Shown: positions 24,222 to 35,935, counted from the stretch's first letter. The stretch is DNA of 64,000 nucleotides from Microtetraspora sp. NBRC 16547 (GCF_030268965.1 NZ_BSSE01000001.1:62001-126000), one strand, 5' to 3'. Notes: generated by a model from the letters alone, not told the origin. Translations and numbers: made by a program.

Positions 24222-25910
24222 TCAGAGCGACAGCTCGGCGAGGGCGGGGAGTTCCACACGGGCGGCGGCCCGCGCGGCCTCCGCCGAGTCCGCCGCCCGC
24301 GCCGCGGCGGCCGCCTCGCGGCACTCGTCCAGGGTGTGCCGGGCCAGCGCCGCGCGCACCCGGGGGAGGGCGGGGGCGGCCATGGACAGCGATGTCACAC
24401 CGAGACCGACGAAGACGCAGGCGAGGGCCGGGTCGGCCGCCGCCTCTCCGCAGACGCCGCATTCCCGGCCCGCCGCCGCGGCGGCCGACGCCGCCAGCGC
24501 GACGAGGTCGAGCACGGCCGGATGCCACGGGTCCTGCAGCCCGGCGAGCGCGCCGGCCTCGCGGTCCGCGGCCAGGGTGTACTGGGTGAGGTCGTTCGTC
24601 CCGATCGAGAAGAAACCGGTGACCGCGGCGAGATCGGCGGCGCGCAGGGCGGCCGCCGGGACCTCGATCATGACCCCGGCGGACGGCAGCCCCGCCGTGC
24701 GGCACGCGTCGGTGAACCAGGCGGCCTCCTCGGCGGTGGCGACCATGGGCGCCATCACCTGGACCAGCGCCGACGTACCGCCCGCGGCCCTGGCCAGGGC
24801 TTCGAGCTGGGCCGCCAGCACGTCCGGATAGTGGCGGAACATGCGCACCCCCCGCTCGCCGAGCGCGGGATTGGGCTCGGGAGCCGGAGGCGGGAGGAAG
24901 TCGAGCGGCTTGTCGGCCCCGGCGTCGAGGACGCGGACGACCACAGGGGCGCCGGGGAACGCCTCGAACACGGCGCGGTAGGCGTCCTGCTGCTCCTCCC
25001 ACGTCGGTGGGTCCTCCCGGTCCAGGAAGAGGAACTCGGTGCGGTACAGGCCCACGCCCTCGGCACCGGCGGCCAGCGCGGGCGCGATGTCCGCCGGTCC
25101 GCCGACGTTGGCGCGCAGCGGTACGGCGTGGCCGTCCGCGGTCGCGCCGGGCCCGGTGACCGTGGCGAGGAGCGCGGAGCTCTCCGCCACCGCCCGCACC
25201 GCCCGGGCGACCTCGTCCTCGGTCGGCGAGAGCCGTACGACACCGGTCGAGCCGTCGACCAGCAGCCGCGTGCCGGGCGGGATCGCGGTCGCCCCCGCGC
25301 AGCCCACGACGGCGGGCACGCCCATCGACCGGGCCAGGATGGCGGTGTGGGTGGTCGGCCCGCCCTCCTCGGTCACGAACGCCACCACGAGGGCGGGGTC
25401 GAGCAGGGCGGTGTCGGCGGGGGCGAGGTCCCTGGCCACCAGCACGTAGGGCTCCAGGGGATCCGCCGGGAGTCCCGGCAGCGGCAGGCCCTCCAGCGTC
25501 GCGACGGCCCGGTCCCTGATGTCGTCGAGATCGGCCACCCGCCCGGCGAGGTAGCCCCCCGCCGCGGCGAGCAGGTCCCGATATTTCCCGAAAGCGTCGA
25601 AGACCGCCCGGGAAGCCGAGACACCCTGGTCGATCAGCTCGGCCACACCGGCGGCCAGCCCCGGATCGCGGGCCATCATGGCCTGGGCGGCCAGCACGTC
25701 CCGCGCCTCGCCGCCCGCCTGGTCGCCGCGCGCCGCGAGGTCGGCCGCGACACGTTCCAGGGCCTGCTCCGCCCGCCGCCTCTCGGCCGCCGCGTCCCCG
25801 CCGTGACGGGCCGCCCTGTGCGGCTCAGGAATGTCACGCACCAGCCGGTGCGCCGGGCCGTAGCCCGCGCCCGGGCTCACGCCCACACCGGCCAGCCGAT
25901 CCGTGTGCAT
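24222..25910 (-). CDS. ptsI: PTS enzyme I (phosphoenolpyruvate--protein phosphotransferase)
   Basis: The 562-residue enzyme I takes the phosphoryl group from PEP and passes it to HPr. The active histidine is in GGPTTHTAILAR near residue 190, the PEP-binding domain includes GVGLYRTEFLF near 290, GTNDLTQYTLAADRE near 450, and the catalytic Cys is in ECGVCGEAA near 500. Length is normal for EI. The ATG is two bases beyond the ptsH stop, so ptsH and ptsI form one unit. EI serves all PTS sugars; here the linked genes point to GlcNAc. Confidence 0.96.
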   Translation of the reverse strand: MHTDRLAGVGVSPGAGYGPAHRLVRDIPEPHRAARHGGDAAAERRRAEQALERVAADLAARGDQAGGEARDVLAAQAMMARDPGLAAGVAELIDQGVSASRAVFDAFGKYRDLLAAAGGYLAGRVADLDDIRDRAVATLEGLPLPGLPADPLEPYVLVARDLAPADTALLDPALVVAFVTEEGGPTTHTAILARSMGVPAVVGCAGATAIPPGTRLLVDGSTGVVRLSPTEDEVARAVRAVAESSALLATVTGPGATADGHAVPLRANVGGPADIAPALAAGAEGVGLYRTEFLFLDREDPPTWEEQQDAYRAVFEAFPGAPVVVRVLDAGADKPLDFLPPPAPEPNPALGERGVRMFRHYPDVLAAQLEALARAAGGTSALVQVMAPMVATAEEAAWFTDACRTAGLPSAGVMIEVPAAALRAADLAAVTGFFSIGTNDLTQYTLAADREAGALAGLQDPWHPAVLDLVALAASAAAAAGRECGVCGEAAADPALACVFVGLGVTSLSMAAPALPRVRAALARHTLDECREAAAAARAADSAEAARAAARVELPALAELSL

Positions 25911-25912
25911 GC

Positions 25913-26170
25913 TCAGGGTGCCGACGCGATGGCGGCGAGCCGGTCCAGGAGTTCGTCCGCGCCATCGGCGTCGGCGCTGATGACGATGGTCTCGCCCTGG
26001 CGGACGTCCAGGGCCAGCACCGACAGGATGCTCTTCGCGCTCACCGGCGGGACGCCGAACTTGGCGACGGTGACGTCGAAGGGTGCCTGAACCGCGGTCT
26101 GCACGAACGTCGCGGCGGGACGGGCGTGCAACCCCACTTCGGACATGACGGTGACCTTGCGCTCGGCCAC
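25913..26170 (-). CDS. ptsH: PTS phosphocarrier protein HPr
   Basis: The 85-residue HPr has the phosphorylated histidine in GLHARPAA near residue 16, and the SAKSIL segment where Firmicute HPr kinase modifies Ser46; no HPr kinase gene is seen here. GTG at 26170 is used because GGAGGAG lies just ahead and it gives the exact HPr length. A longer in-frame ORF upstream runs through a tandem repeat and is not coding. Confidence 0.96.
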   Translation of the reverse strand: MAERKVTVMSEVGLHARPAATFVQTAVQAPFDVTVAKFGVPPVSAKSILSVLALDVRQGETIVISADADGADELLDRLAAIASAP

Positions 26171-26284
26171 GGCTCCTCCTCTTCTCTCGGGTTCACCCGG
26201 GGGTCTTCTCTCGCGTTCTCTCGGGCGGATTCTGCACGGCACGGGCGGTCCCGCGCCACCCGGGCCCGCGTCGTCGGCAGTGTC

Positions 26285-26357
26285 GTCGGCACCGTCCTCC
26301 ACACTGCCGTCGGCACCGTCCTCCACACTGCCGTCAGCACCGCCCTTCCGCACTGCC
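26285..26357. repeat. 24-base tandem repeat in the ptsH leader
   Basis: Two exact copies of a 24-base unit (26285-26308 and 26309-26332, beginning GTCGGCACCGTCC) are followed by a diverged 25-base third copy. They lie 115-190 bases upstream of ptsH, within the crr-ptsH gap. The array could vary in copy number between strains and alter the leader length. Confidence 0.75.
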
Positions 26358-26388
26358 GTCGGCACTCAATTACCCGGAGGTCCGGCGT

Positions 26389-26835
26389 TCACGACCATTC
26401 GAACAATTCGTCGCCCGCGCCCACGCCGCCTCGGACCTCACCGTTGACCTCGCCGGCCGCCGCGTCCAGAGCCACCACGGAGCAGATCGGCGACCGGCCC
26501 CCCGCCTCGACCGCGGCCGGGTCCCAGAAGACCACCGGCTGGCCGGCGCGGACCCGGTCACCCTCGACCGCGAGCAGCCGGAAGCCCTCTCCCTTGAGCT
26601 GCACGGTGTCGATGCCGAGGTGCACGAGCACGCCCCTGCCGTCCTCCCCCACGACGATGTAGGCGTGCGCGTGCAGCTTGACGATCGTCCCGCTGATGGG
26701 GGCGACGGCCTGGCCGGGCTCGCGCTGGGGATCGATCGCCGATCCCGGCCCGACCATGGCCTGTGAGAAGACCGGGTCCGGCACCGCCGCCAGACCGATC
26801 GCCGTCCCCGCCACCGGGGCGAGAACAGTCGTCAC
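26389..26835 (-). CDS. crr: PTS glucose-type enzyme IIA component
   Basis: The 148-residue EIIA-Glc-like protein shows the AIDPQREPG-type turn seen in GSAIDPQREPGQ, VAPISGTIVKLH and the active histidine in GVLVHLGIDTVQLKGEGF. It takes phosphate from HPr and passes it to the EIIB at 26867-27103. In actinomycetes one free-standing IIA-Crr serves several glucose-family permeases, including that for GlcNAc. It lies 31 bases from the EIIB gene, on the same strand. Confidence 0.95.
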   Translation of the reverse strand: MTTVLAPVAGTAIGLAAVPDPVFSQAMVGPGSAIDPQREPGQAVAPISGTIVKLHAHAYIVVGEDGRGVLVHLGIDTVQLKGEGFRLLAVEGDRVRAGQPVVFWDPAAVEAGGRSPICSVVALDAAAGEVNGEVRGGVGAGDELFEWS

Positions 26836-26866
26836 GGCGCCCCCTCCTGTCCGGCTCGGCCATACG

Positions 26867-27103
26867 TCAGCCGATGATCTCCTCGATGTCGCTGGCGATC
26901 GTGTCGGCGTCGGGGCCCACCACGACCTGCACGACGTTGCCCGCCAGCATCACGCCGTGGACACCCGCCGCCCTGAGGGCCACCTGGTCGACCTTGGAGG
27001 CGTCGTACACCTCCGTGCGCAGCCGCGTGATGCACGGCTCGATCTCGATGACGTTGTCCACACCACCGAGCGCAGAGATGATCGCCCGGACATCTGCCGC
27101 CAT
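26867..27103 (-). CDS. nagF: PTS enzyme IIB, glucose/N-acetylglucosamine family
   Basis: A single 78-residue IIB domain. The phosphorylated cysteine is in IEPCITRLRTEV near residue 24, and VVVGPDADTIASDIEEI closes the domain. Free-standing IIB and IIC genes of this kind match nagF and nagE2 of Streptomyces, which import GlcNAc; the symbol rests on this likeness and on the linked DasR. The IIC partner is encoded at 29115 on the other strand. Confidence 0.88.
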   Translation of the reverse strand: MAADVRAIISALGGVDNVIEIEPCITRLRTEVYDASKVDQVALRAAGVHGVMLAGNVVQVVVGPDADTIASDIEEIIG

Positions 27104-27137
27104 GTCGCTCCTCCTCGATATGCGTGCTGTGCGCAGG

Positions 27138-28172
27138 CTAATCGGTCTGAGTGACCTTCTTCAGGCCCCGAGGGGCATCGGGGTCGATGCCGAGCCTGCG
27201 CGCGAGCGCCTCGGTGAGAAGCTGACCGGGCACGATGAGGCCCATGGGCGCCACCCATTCGGGGAGGTCCGGACCGTTCAGCGCGGCGGTGGCGGCCGCC
27301 GCCAGCGCCGTGCCGCCGCCCACGCCGTACGCGGCGGCGCCCGCGCCGGTCACTCGCTCGGCGAGCGCGACCGTCCCGGGCAACGTCGGTCCCTCACCCG
27401 CCGCGACCAGGATGGCCGGGGTGTCCTCGTCGACCACGGCGATCGGCCCGTGCAGCAGGTCGGCGTACGACAGGCCCATGGCGTGGAGGTAGCAGGCCTC
27501 CTTGAGCTTGAGCGCGAGTTCGAGCGCGGTGGAGAAGGCGAGCCCCCGGCCGGACACGACCACGCCGGGCTTGTCGGCGAGCCCCTCGACGACGGCCCCG
27601 AGGTCGCCGGGATCGTCGATCAGCTTCTCCACCGCGTCCGGCACCCGCTGCAGGTCGTCGGCGTTCACGTCCGCGCCGAGCCCCAGGGCGAGCACCGCCA
27701 GCGCGGCGAGCTGCGTGGTGTACGTCTTGGTGGCCGGGACGGCCTTCTCCTCGCCGGCCAGCGTGCACAGGGCCAGATCGGCGATCTCGGCCAGAGGTGA
27801 GGCCGGGCCGCCGTTGGTGATCGCCAGGGTCTTCGCACCGCAGCTCTTCGCCCAGTCGAGGGTCTCGACGATCTCCTCGGTCCGCCCGGACTGGGACAGG
27901 CCCACGGCCAGCACACCGTCCAGATCGAGCCTGCTGCGGTAGGTGGTGGCGATCGACGGCGCGCCCATCGAGCACAGGCGGCCGGCGCGCGCCTCGATCA
28001 GGTAGCGGCCGTACATGGCGGCGTTGTCAGAGGTGCCGCGCGCGACGAACAGGAGCTGCCGGGTCTCCCCCGCCAGCCGCCGTACCTCCTCCACCCTGGG
28101 AAGCAAGGCGTCAAGCGTGTCGCGAAGCGCGGCGGGCTGCTCGGAGATCTCGCTCCGCATCTTGGTCGTCAT
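27138..28172 (-). CDS. SIS-domain aminosugar-phosphate enzyme (GlmS isomerase-like)
   Basis: The 344-residue protein has two SIS domains without the glutaminase domain of GlmS. Sugar-phosphate loops are seen in FVARGTSDNAA, GLSQSGRTEEIVE and VSGRGLAFSTALELALKLKE. Such proteins isomerise or deaminate glucosamine-6-phosphate or fructosamine-6-phosphate. Its divergent pairing with dasR and a shared operator makes a GlcN-6P-handling role likely. Streptomyces has a SIS enzyme (NagS) that acts on GlcN-6P and governs GlcNAc toxicity, so that is an alternative. The EIIB and EIIA genes follow on the same strand. Confidence 0.85.
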   Translation of the reverse strand: MTTKMRSEISEQPAALRDTLDALLPRVEEVRRLAGETRQLLFVARGTSDNAAMYGRYLIEARAGRLCSMGAPSIATTYRSRLDLDGVLAVGLSQSGRTEEIVETLDWAKSCGAKTLAITNGGPASPLAEIADLALCTLAGEEKAVPATKTYTTQLAALAVLALGLGADVNADDLQRVPDAVEKLIDDPGDLGAVVEGLADKPGVVVSGRGLAFSTALELALKLKEACYLHAMGLSYADLLHGPIAVVDEDTPAILVAAGEGPTLPGTVALAERVTGAGAAAYGVGGGTALAAAATAALNGPDLPEWVAPMGLIVPGQLLTEALARRLGIDPDAPRGLKKVTQTD

Positions 28173-28239
28173 CTGCTGCCATCCTCAAATCCCGGCTTGG
28201 CGAGACCTTGCCGTTATCGATCCTTCTCTGGTCCGTACA

Positions 28240-28269
28240 TTGACACACAATTCCAAGCTGTGGTCTAGT
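28240..28269 (+). promoter_or_regulatory. Candidate dasR promoter
   Basis: TTGACA at 28240-28245 is followed, after 18 bases, by TCTAGT at 28264-28269, an imperfect -10. The -10 lies inside the left half of the DasR-type palindrome, so a bound repressor would block RNA polymerase. Confidence 0.45.
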
Positions 28270-28282
28270 CCGGACTAGACCA
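28261..28282. promoter_or_regulatory. DasR-responsive element (dre), perfect palindrome
   Basis: A 22-base perfect palindrome with half-site TGGTCTAGTCC. It keeps the TGGTCTAG and CTAGACCA blocks of the known dre consensus but as two separated halves with a TCCGGA centre. It lies between the divergent SIS enzyme and dasR genes, 51 bases before dasR. DasR is released from such sites by glucosamine-6-phosphate, so both transcripts should rise when GlcNAc is taken up. I found no second site of this kind in the window. Confidence 0.88.
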
Positions 28283-28332
28283 GTACGAACCATAACTCAG
28301 TCGAGACGGTCAGATCGAGAGGGGAGGGATCA

Positions 28333-29073
28333 GTGGCTCAGATCGATCCGGACAGCCCGGTGCCCAAATACTTCCAGCTCCGGGAGATCCTGCTCGATCT
28401 CGTCGAGAGCAACGAGCTGCCGATCGGGGCGGCGATCCCCTCCGAACGCGAGCTGTGCCAGCGTTTCGGCCTCTCACGCATGACCGTACGCCAGGCGGTC
28501 GACCATCTGGTGTCCGAGGGGCGGTTGCACCGGGTTCCGGGCAAGGGCACGTTCGTCGCCCGGCCGAAGATCGAGCTCGCCCTCCAGCTCACGTCGTTCA
28601 GCGACGACATGCGGGCCCGGGGCCTCACACCCGGCTCCCGCGACCTCGACCGCCGGACCGTCCGGGCCAGCGCCCATCTCGCCCGCGAGCTCGGCATCCA
28701 GCCCGGCGACGCCGTGCACTTCATCGAACGGCTGCGCACCGCCGACGGGGAGCCGCTGTCCATCGAGCGCGCCCACATCCCTGTGGCCCTCGCTCCGGAC
28801 CTCGACGCCTACGACCTGACCGGGCGCTCGCTGTACGCGCTGCTCGAGTCGCGGTACGGCCTGGTGCTCGACGCGGGCGAGCTCACCATCGACGGCGGCA
28901 TCGCCGACCCCGGCGACGCCGACCTGCTCAAGCTGCCCCGGGGCGGCGCGGTGCTGCTGCTCGCCCGGCGTTCCTTCGCCGGCGGGGTGTGCGCGGAACT
29001 CGGCGTCTCCACCTACCGGGCCGACCGCTACCAGCTCAGAACGCTGCTCGAGATCCCCGTTCGACGCCCGTAA
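28333..29073 (+). CDS. dasR: GntR/HutC-family regulator, DasR-like
   Basis: The 246-residue protein has an N-terminal GntR winged helix (PSERELCQRFGLSRMTVRQA at about 41-60) and a UTRA effector domain (about 90-240; ALQLTSFSDDMRARGLTPGS). This is the HutC subfamily to which DasR, the global GlcNAc and chitin regulator, belongs. GTG at 28333 follows GGGGAGGG. The perfect dre palindrome upstream and the adjacent PTS IIC gene support the name. It should repress this locus until glucosamine-6-phosphate accumulates. Confidence 0.9.
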   Translation: MAQIDPDSPVPKYFQLREILLDLVESNELPIGAAIPSERELCQRFGLSRMTVRQAVDHLVSEGRLHRVPGKGTFVARPKIELALQLTSFSDDMRARGLTPGSRDLDRRTVRASAHLARELGIQPGDAVHFIERLRTADGEPLSIERAHIPVALAPDLDAYDLTGRSLYALLESRYGLVLDAGELTIDGGIADPGDADLLKLPRGGAVLLLARRSFAGGVCAELGVSTYRADRYQLRTLLEIPVRRP

Positions 29074-29114
29074 CGACAGCGATCCTCCCGAACCCCAGCC
29101 CTGGAGGAACACCG

Positions 29115-30485
29115 ATGAGTTCACGTTCGGCCGAGGTGGGAGCGCCCGCAACGCCATCCTCGGGATCCGCCGTGATGGGCGTGCTGCAGCGTCTGGGCCG
29201 TTCCCTGATGCTGCCGATCGTCGTGCTGCCCGCCGCCGCGATCCTCAAGCGGTTCGGCCAGCCCGACATGCTCGGTTCCAACGACTCCGCCACCGGCGGT
29301 CTCGCGGACGCGGCGGGCTTCGGATGGGTGGCCCACGCCGCCACCGTGCTGGCGAACGCGGGCGACGCGCTCTTCGACGCCCTGCCGCTGCTCTTCGCCG
29401 TCGGCGTCGCGGTGGGTTTCGCCCGCCGTTCCGACGGTTCGACGGCCGTGGCGGCGCTGGTCGGCTACCTCGTTTTCGACCGGGTCACCAAGGGCCTGTT
29501 CTTCCAGGCCCCGGCGGTGGACGCCGTCCACAAGCGCGTCGCGCAGACGGTGGTCGGCGCGGACGGCGTGGCCCGGGACACGATCAACTGGTCCGCGAAC
29601 AACCCGACCGGCGTGCTCGGCGGCATCGTCATCGGCGTCGTCGCCGCCCTGCTGTGGCAGCGGTACTACCGGATCAAGCTGCCCGCCTGGCTCGCCTTCT
29701 TCGGGGGGCGGCGGTTCGTCCCGATCGTGACGGCCCTCGCCGGGGTCCTGCTCGGTGTCGTCTTCGGCCTGATCTGGCCACCGGTCGGCGAGTGGATCAA
29801 CAGCTTCGGCACGGTGCTCGCCGACAACAGCGTGGTCGGCGCGGGCGTGTACGGCGTGGCCAACCGCCTGCTCATCCCGCTCGGCCTGCACCACATCATC
29901 AACTCGATCGTGTGGTTCCAGGTGCCCGGCTGCACCAACGCCACAGGGACGGAGCTCTCCGGCGACCTGACCTGCTATCTCCAGGGCGCGGACGGTTTCG
30001 GCTCGTTCATGACCGGCTTCTTCCCCGTCATGATGTTCGGTCTGCCCGCCGCCGCGGTGGCGATCTGGCGTGCCGCGCCCGCCCACCGGCGCCCGGCAGT
30101 CGGAGGCATCATGATCTCCGCCGCGCTCGTCTCGTTCGTCACCGGCATCACCGAGCCGATCGAGTTCGCGTTCATCTTCGTCGCCCCGCTGCTGTTCGTG
30201 GTGCACGCCGTGCTCACCGGCGTCTCGATGGCGCTGACCGCCTGGCTCGGGGGCCGTCTCGGTTTCGGGTTCTCCGCCGGAGCCACCGACGCGCTGCTCA
30301 ACATCGGCAAGAGCAACACCCATCACTTCTGGCTGGTCATGGGCATCGGTGTGGTCTACGCCGTGATCTACTACGTGATCTTCAGCTTTCTGATCAAGAA
30401 GCTGAACTTCATGACCCCGGGCCGCGAACCCGAACCCGACGTCGATTCCGGCGAGAGCGCGGAGCCGGTCCGCACACGCCCCTGA
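29115..30485 (+). CDS. nagE2: PTS enzyme IIC, N-acetylglucosamine permease
   Basis: The 456-residue integral membrane protein has about ten hydrophobic segments and the hallmarks of the glucose-GlcNAc IIC family: LQRLGRSLMLPIVVLPAAAI at the N-terminus, GLHHIINS near 255 and GITEPIEFAF near 345. It carries no fused IIB or IIA, consistent with the separate genes on the other side of dasR. ATG at 29115 follows GGAGGA. It begins 41 bases after dasR and is probably on its transcript. GlcNAc rather than glucose is inferred from the DasR context. Confidence 0.9.
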   Translation: MSSRSAEVGAPATPSSGSAVMGVLQRLGRSLMLPIVVLPAAAILKRFGQPDMLGSNDSATGGLADAAGFGWVAHAATVLANAGDALFDALPLLFAVGVAVGFARRSDGSTAVAALVGYLVFDRVTKGLFFQAPAVDAVHKRVAQTVVGADGVARDTINWSANNPTGVLGGIVIGVVAALLWQRYYRIKLPAWLAFFGGRRFVPIVTALAGVLLGVVFGLIWPPVGEWINSFGTVLADNSVVGAGVYGVANRLLIPLGLHHIINSIVWFQVPGCTNATGTELSGDLTCYLQGADGFGSFMTGFFPVMMFGLPAAAVAIWRAAPAHRRPAVGGIMISAALVSFVTGITEPIEFAFIFVAPLLFVVHAVLTGVSMALTAWLGGRLGFGFSAGATDALLNIGKSNTHHFWLVMGIGVVYAVIYYVIFSFLIKKLNFMTPGREPEPDVDSGESAEPVRTRP

Positions 30486-30684
30486 TCTGGACGGACCGAA
30501 ACGCCGTCCGGCATGCGCCATAACCTGCCGGGCGCCACTCCAACCGGGCACCGTACGCCGTGGACGTTGCGCGCATAGCGCCACATCCCCTCCGGGCGTA
30601 CCGGAAAGTTGGCGGCTTTCGTATCAACGGGCCGGTCCGGAATCTCTAGTAGTCGTCACATCCACCGACGACCGGGGAGTCCCG

Positions 30685-31170
30685 ATGCCCGAATTGTCAC
30701 CGGAACCGATCCGCCTGCCGCGGCTCCTGCCCGTTCCCGCCGCCGTTCCCGCCGCCGATCCCGCGTACGACGAGCCCACGCCCGGGGACGAGGCGCCCCG
30801 GACGTACGGCTCACTCGCCCTGGCCAGGGGCGGCGGGCCGCTCGTCATCGGGCCGTCCGGCGCCGTCCCCGACGAGAGGCGGCTGCGCGGCCTCGGCCAG
30901 GCCATGGCGGAGATCCTCTGCGGACGCCGCCCGCCCGCGACCGTGCAGGACCGGCTCAGCGAGCGCGCCTACGGCGAGCTGATCCGCGCCGGGAAGATGA
31001 TCGACACTCCGCGGCCGCCGATGGTCGGCGCTCCGCACGTCCAGCAGTCGAGCGACGGAGTGGTGGAGATGTGCCTGTTGGTCCACTGCGGGCCGCGCAG
31101 CCACGCCCTCGCCCTGCGTCTTGAACGGCGGGGCGTCCAGTGGCTCGTCACCGACTTCGAGACGGCGTGA
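30685..31170 (+). CDS. Rv3235-like protein
   Basis: A 161-residue protein. Residues 1-60 are Pro/Ala/Glu-rich and low in order; residues 70-160 form a compact domain (LRGLGQAMAEILCGRRPPAT, then VEMCLLVHCGPRSHALALRLE and WLVTDFETA) found in actinobacteria as the Rv3235 family next to secA. Function unknown; the location suggests a link to SecA, but no motif supports a mechanism. The ATG follows GGGGAG. Confidence 0.8.
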   Translation: MPELSPEPIRLPRLLPVPAAVPAADPAYDEPTPGDEAPRTYGSLALARGGGPLVIGPSGAVPDERRLRGLGQAMAEILCGRRPPATVQDRLSERAYGELIRAGKMIDTPRPPMVGAPHVQQSSDGVVEMCLLVHCGPRSHALALRLERRGVQWLVTDFETA

Positions 31171-31274
31171 CGCGGAACCGCGGTGCCGAGGCGGAGGCTG
31201 CCGGGAGGGCTGGGCCACCGGAACAGCCAGGGCGGTGGGCGCGGCTCGGCCGCGCGACCGGGCCGGACAGAAGG

Positions 31275-31307
31275 GGAGGCCCCCGCCGGTTCCCGGCAGG
31301 AGCCTCC
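31275..31307. terminator. Bidirectional terminator hairpin between Rv3235-like gene and secA
   Basis: GGAGGC at 31275-31280 pairs with GCCTCC at 31302-31307, with a second inner stem of GCCGG and CCGGC. It lies at a convergent junction, 13 bases beyond the secA stop. There is no U tract, which is common for actinomycete terminators. Confidence 0.65.
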
Positions 31308-31319
31308 TCTCAGGCGCGA

Positions 31320-34133
<2,814 letters not shown>

Positions 34134-34340
34134 TTTTAGTAAAGCTCCTCGCAGGTCTACCCCGGCGGATCCACCGGAGTGTGAGGACGAGACATACTTT
34201 CCCCGCTGCCATCGTAGGCCGTTCCATCACCGGACACAGCCATCGGAGAGAGGACGGAGCGGCGTGCATTACAACGGCCGAAGCCTCTCAGTCGTTCCCC
34301 GGCTCGCGTACCGACAAGGCCATCGGGTAGAAAACGGTGT

Positions 34341-34616
34341 ATGGCAGAAAGCGCACATCAGGGCAGTCACGGCGGAAGCCCCAAGTCATGGCTCGCCGTC
34401 ATCATCATTCTCGCCGGTTTCACCGTCGGCGGCGTCGGCCTGACTCTCGGGCCGAGTTGGATCACTTTCTGGGTCGGAGCGGGCATCTGCGCGGTCGGAG
34501 GCGTGGTCGCCCTTCTGGTCGACATCTTCTCCGACGTGATCATCGACGCCCCGCGGGTGGTGCCCGAGCGCGAGCACCTCTCCCCCTTCGAGCACCACCA
34601 GCTGCCCCAGCACTGA
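34341..34616 (+). CDS. Small membrane protein, HGxxPAAW-like family
   Basis: A 91-residue protein with two hydrophobic segments (about 18-38 and 42-64) joined by a tight turn. The N-terminal HGGSPKSW resembles the HGxxPAAW signature of a widespread actinobacterial family (DUF6704) of unknown role, with PK in place of PA. The C-terminal tail is charged (RVVPEREHLSPFEHHQ). Upstream, 34134-34340 separates it from secA and holds no other gene that I can see. Confidence 0.7.
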   Translation: MAESAHQGSHGGSPKSWLAVIIILAGFTVGGVGLTLGPSWITFWVGAGICAVGGVVALLVDIFSDVIIDAPRVVPEREHLSPFEHHQLPQH

Positions 34617-34675
34617 TCCGGCCCCGTACACCGTCGTAGTCGTTTTGTCGGTCACAGCGTCTAACATCGGCCGCT

Positions 34676-35935
34676 GTGACGGACCTGACAGCAGACGAGG
34701 CCCGCAGGATCATCCTCCGGGCCCAGGGTTTCCTCGGCGCCGACTCCCGGAGTGGCGGAGTGCGCGGCATGCTCCGGCGCGTGGGCGCGGTACAACTCGA
34801 CACCATCTCGGTGCTCGCACGTTCGCACGAACTCGTCGCGTACGCCCGGCTCGGACCCATCGGCCGGGCGACGGCCGAGCGGGCGTACTGGCACGACCCG
34901 GCCCAGGCCTTCGAATACTGGTGCCACGCCGCCTGCATCCTTCCCCTCGAACACTGGCCGTTGTACGCCTTCCGCCGCCGTGCCTACCGTGACCGGCGCT
35001 ATCGCTGGCATGAGGTCCCGCCCACCGTGGACAAGATTCTGGACCAGGTCCGGACGGACGGGCCGATCACCACGACCGACATCGGCGGCGCCCGGGTCGA
35101 TCGGCGCGCCTCCGGCACGACACAGGCGGGCGAATGGTGGGACTGGTCCGACGCCAAGATCTCCATCGAATACCTGCTGGACATCGGCGAGGTCGTCTGC
35201 ACCCGGCGGGTCGGCTGGCGGCGTGTCTACGACCTGGCCGAGCGGGCCGTTCCCGGCGACCTCCTCGCCCGGGACGTGACCGACGCCGACGGCGTGGCCG
35301 CGCTCACCTCGATCGCCGGCCGCTCCCTCGGCGTGGCCACGAGGACCGACCTGGTCGACTTCACCCGCGTCAAGGGCAAGTACGCCGACCTCCTCGACGA
35401 CGCGCTGCACAGCGGAGCCGCGGGCCTGGTGCCCGTCCACGTGTCCGGATGGCCCGCTCCGAAATCCCGGCGCGGCCCGGCGGGCGACGGGTCGGCCAAC
35501 GCATGGGCCCACCCCGCCGCACTGGAGAGCGAGCCGCGCGGGCGGCACCGCACCACGCTCCTGTCCCCCTTCGACTCCCTCATCTGGGAGCGTGCGCGGG
35601 CCGAGCGCGTCTTCGGGCTGAGCCACCGCCTGGAGGCGTACGTCCCCAAGCACAAGCGCGTACACGGATACTTCGCGATGCCGGTGCTGGCCGGCGGGCG
35701 GCTCATCGGCCGTGTGGATCCGGCCCGTGAGGGGTCCGTCCTCGTCGCCCGCCAGGTCGGGTTCGAGCCGGGCGGCAGCCGAGCCGAGGCCGTCGAGTCG
35801 ATGCGCGCCGCGCTGTGGGAGGCCGCGCGCTGGGTCGGGTGCACGAGCGTGCGCGTCGAGCGAGTCACCTCGCCGGAGCACGAGGCCCCACTGCGCGCCG
35901 CGCTCACGGCGGAGCCGCCGGACGGCTCCGCCTAG
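34676..35935 (+). CDS. YcaQ/AlkX-family DNA glycosylase (crosslink repair)
   Basis: The 419-residue winged-helix protein belongs to the HTH_42 family, whose members YcaQ (E. coli) and AlkX/AlkZ (Streptomyces) unhook interstrand DNA crosslinks and remove bulky alkylated purines. The catalytic QxD motif is visible in GAVQLDTISVLARSHEL near residue 38. Other family marks are YWCHAACILP and HRTTLLSPFDSLIWER. It starts at GTG 34676. AlkZ proteins often sit in toxin-producing clusters, but no biosynthetic genes are present here, so this is more like the housekeeping YcaQ type. Confidence 0.9.
   Translation: MTDLTADEARRIILRAQGFLGADSRSGGVRGMLRRVGAVQLDTISVLARSHELVAYARLGPIGRATAERAYWHDPAQAFEYWCHAACILPLEHWPLYAFRRRAYRDRRYRWHEVPPTVDKILDQVRTDGPITTTDIGGARVDRRASGTTQAGEWWDWSDAKISIEYLLDIGEVVCTRRVGWRRVYDLAERAVPGDLLARDVTDADGVAALTSIAGRSLGVATRTDLVDFTRVKGKYADLLDDALHSGAAGLVPVHVSGWPAPKSRRGPAGDGSANAWAHPAALESEPRGRHRTTLLSPFDSLIWERARAERVFGLSHRLEAYVPKHKRVHGYFAMPVLAGGRLIGRVDPAREGSVLVARQVGFEPGGSRAEAVESMRAALWEAARWVGCTSVRVERVTSPEHEAPLRAALTAEPPDGSA

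Noticed and set aside
25913-26365. A longer 150-residue HPr with an acidic N-terminal repeat extension
   Set aside because: The extension is the translated 24-base tandem repeat; a GTG with a strong ribosome binding site at 26170 gives the exact HPr length.
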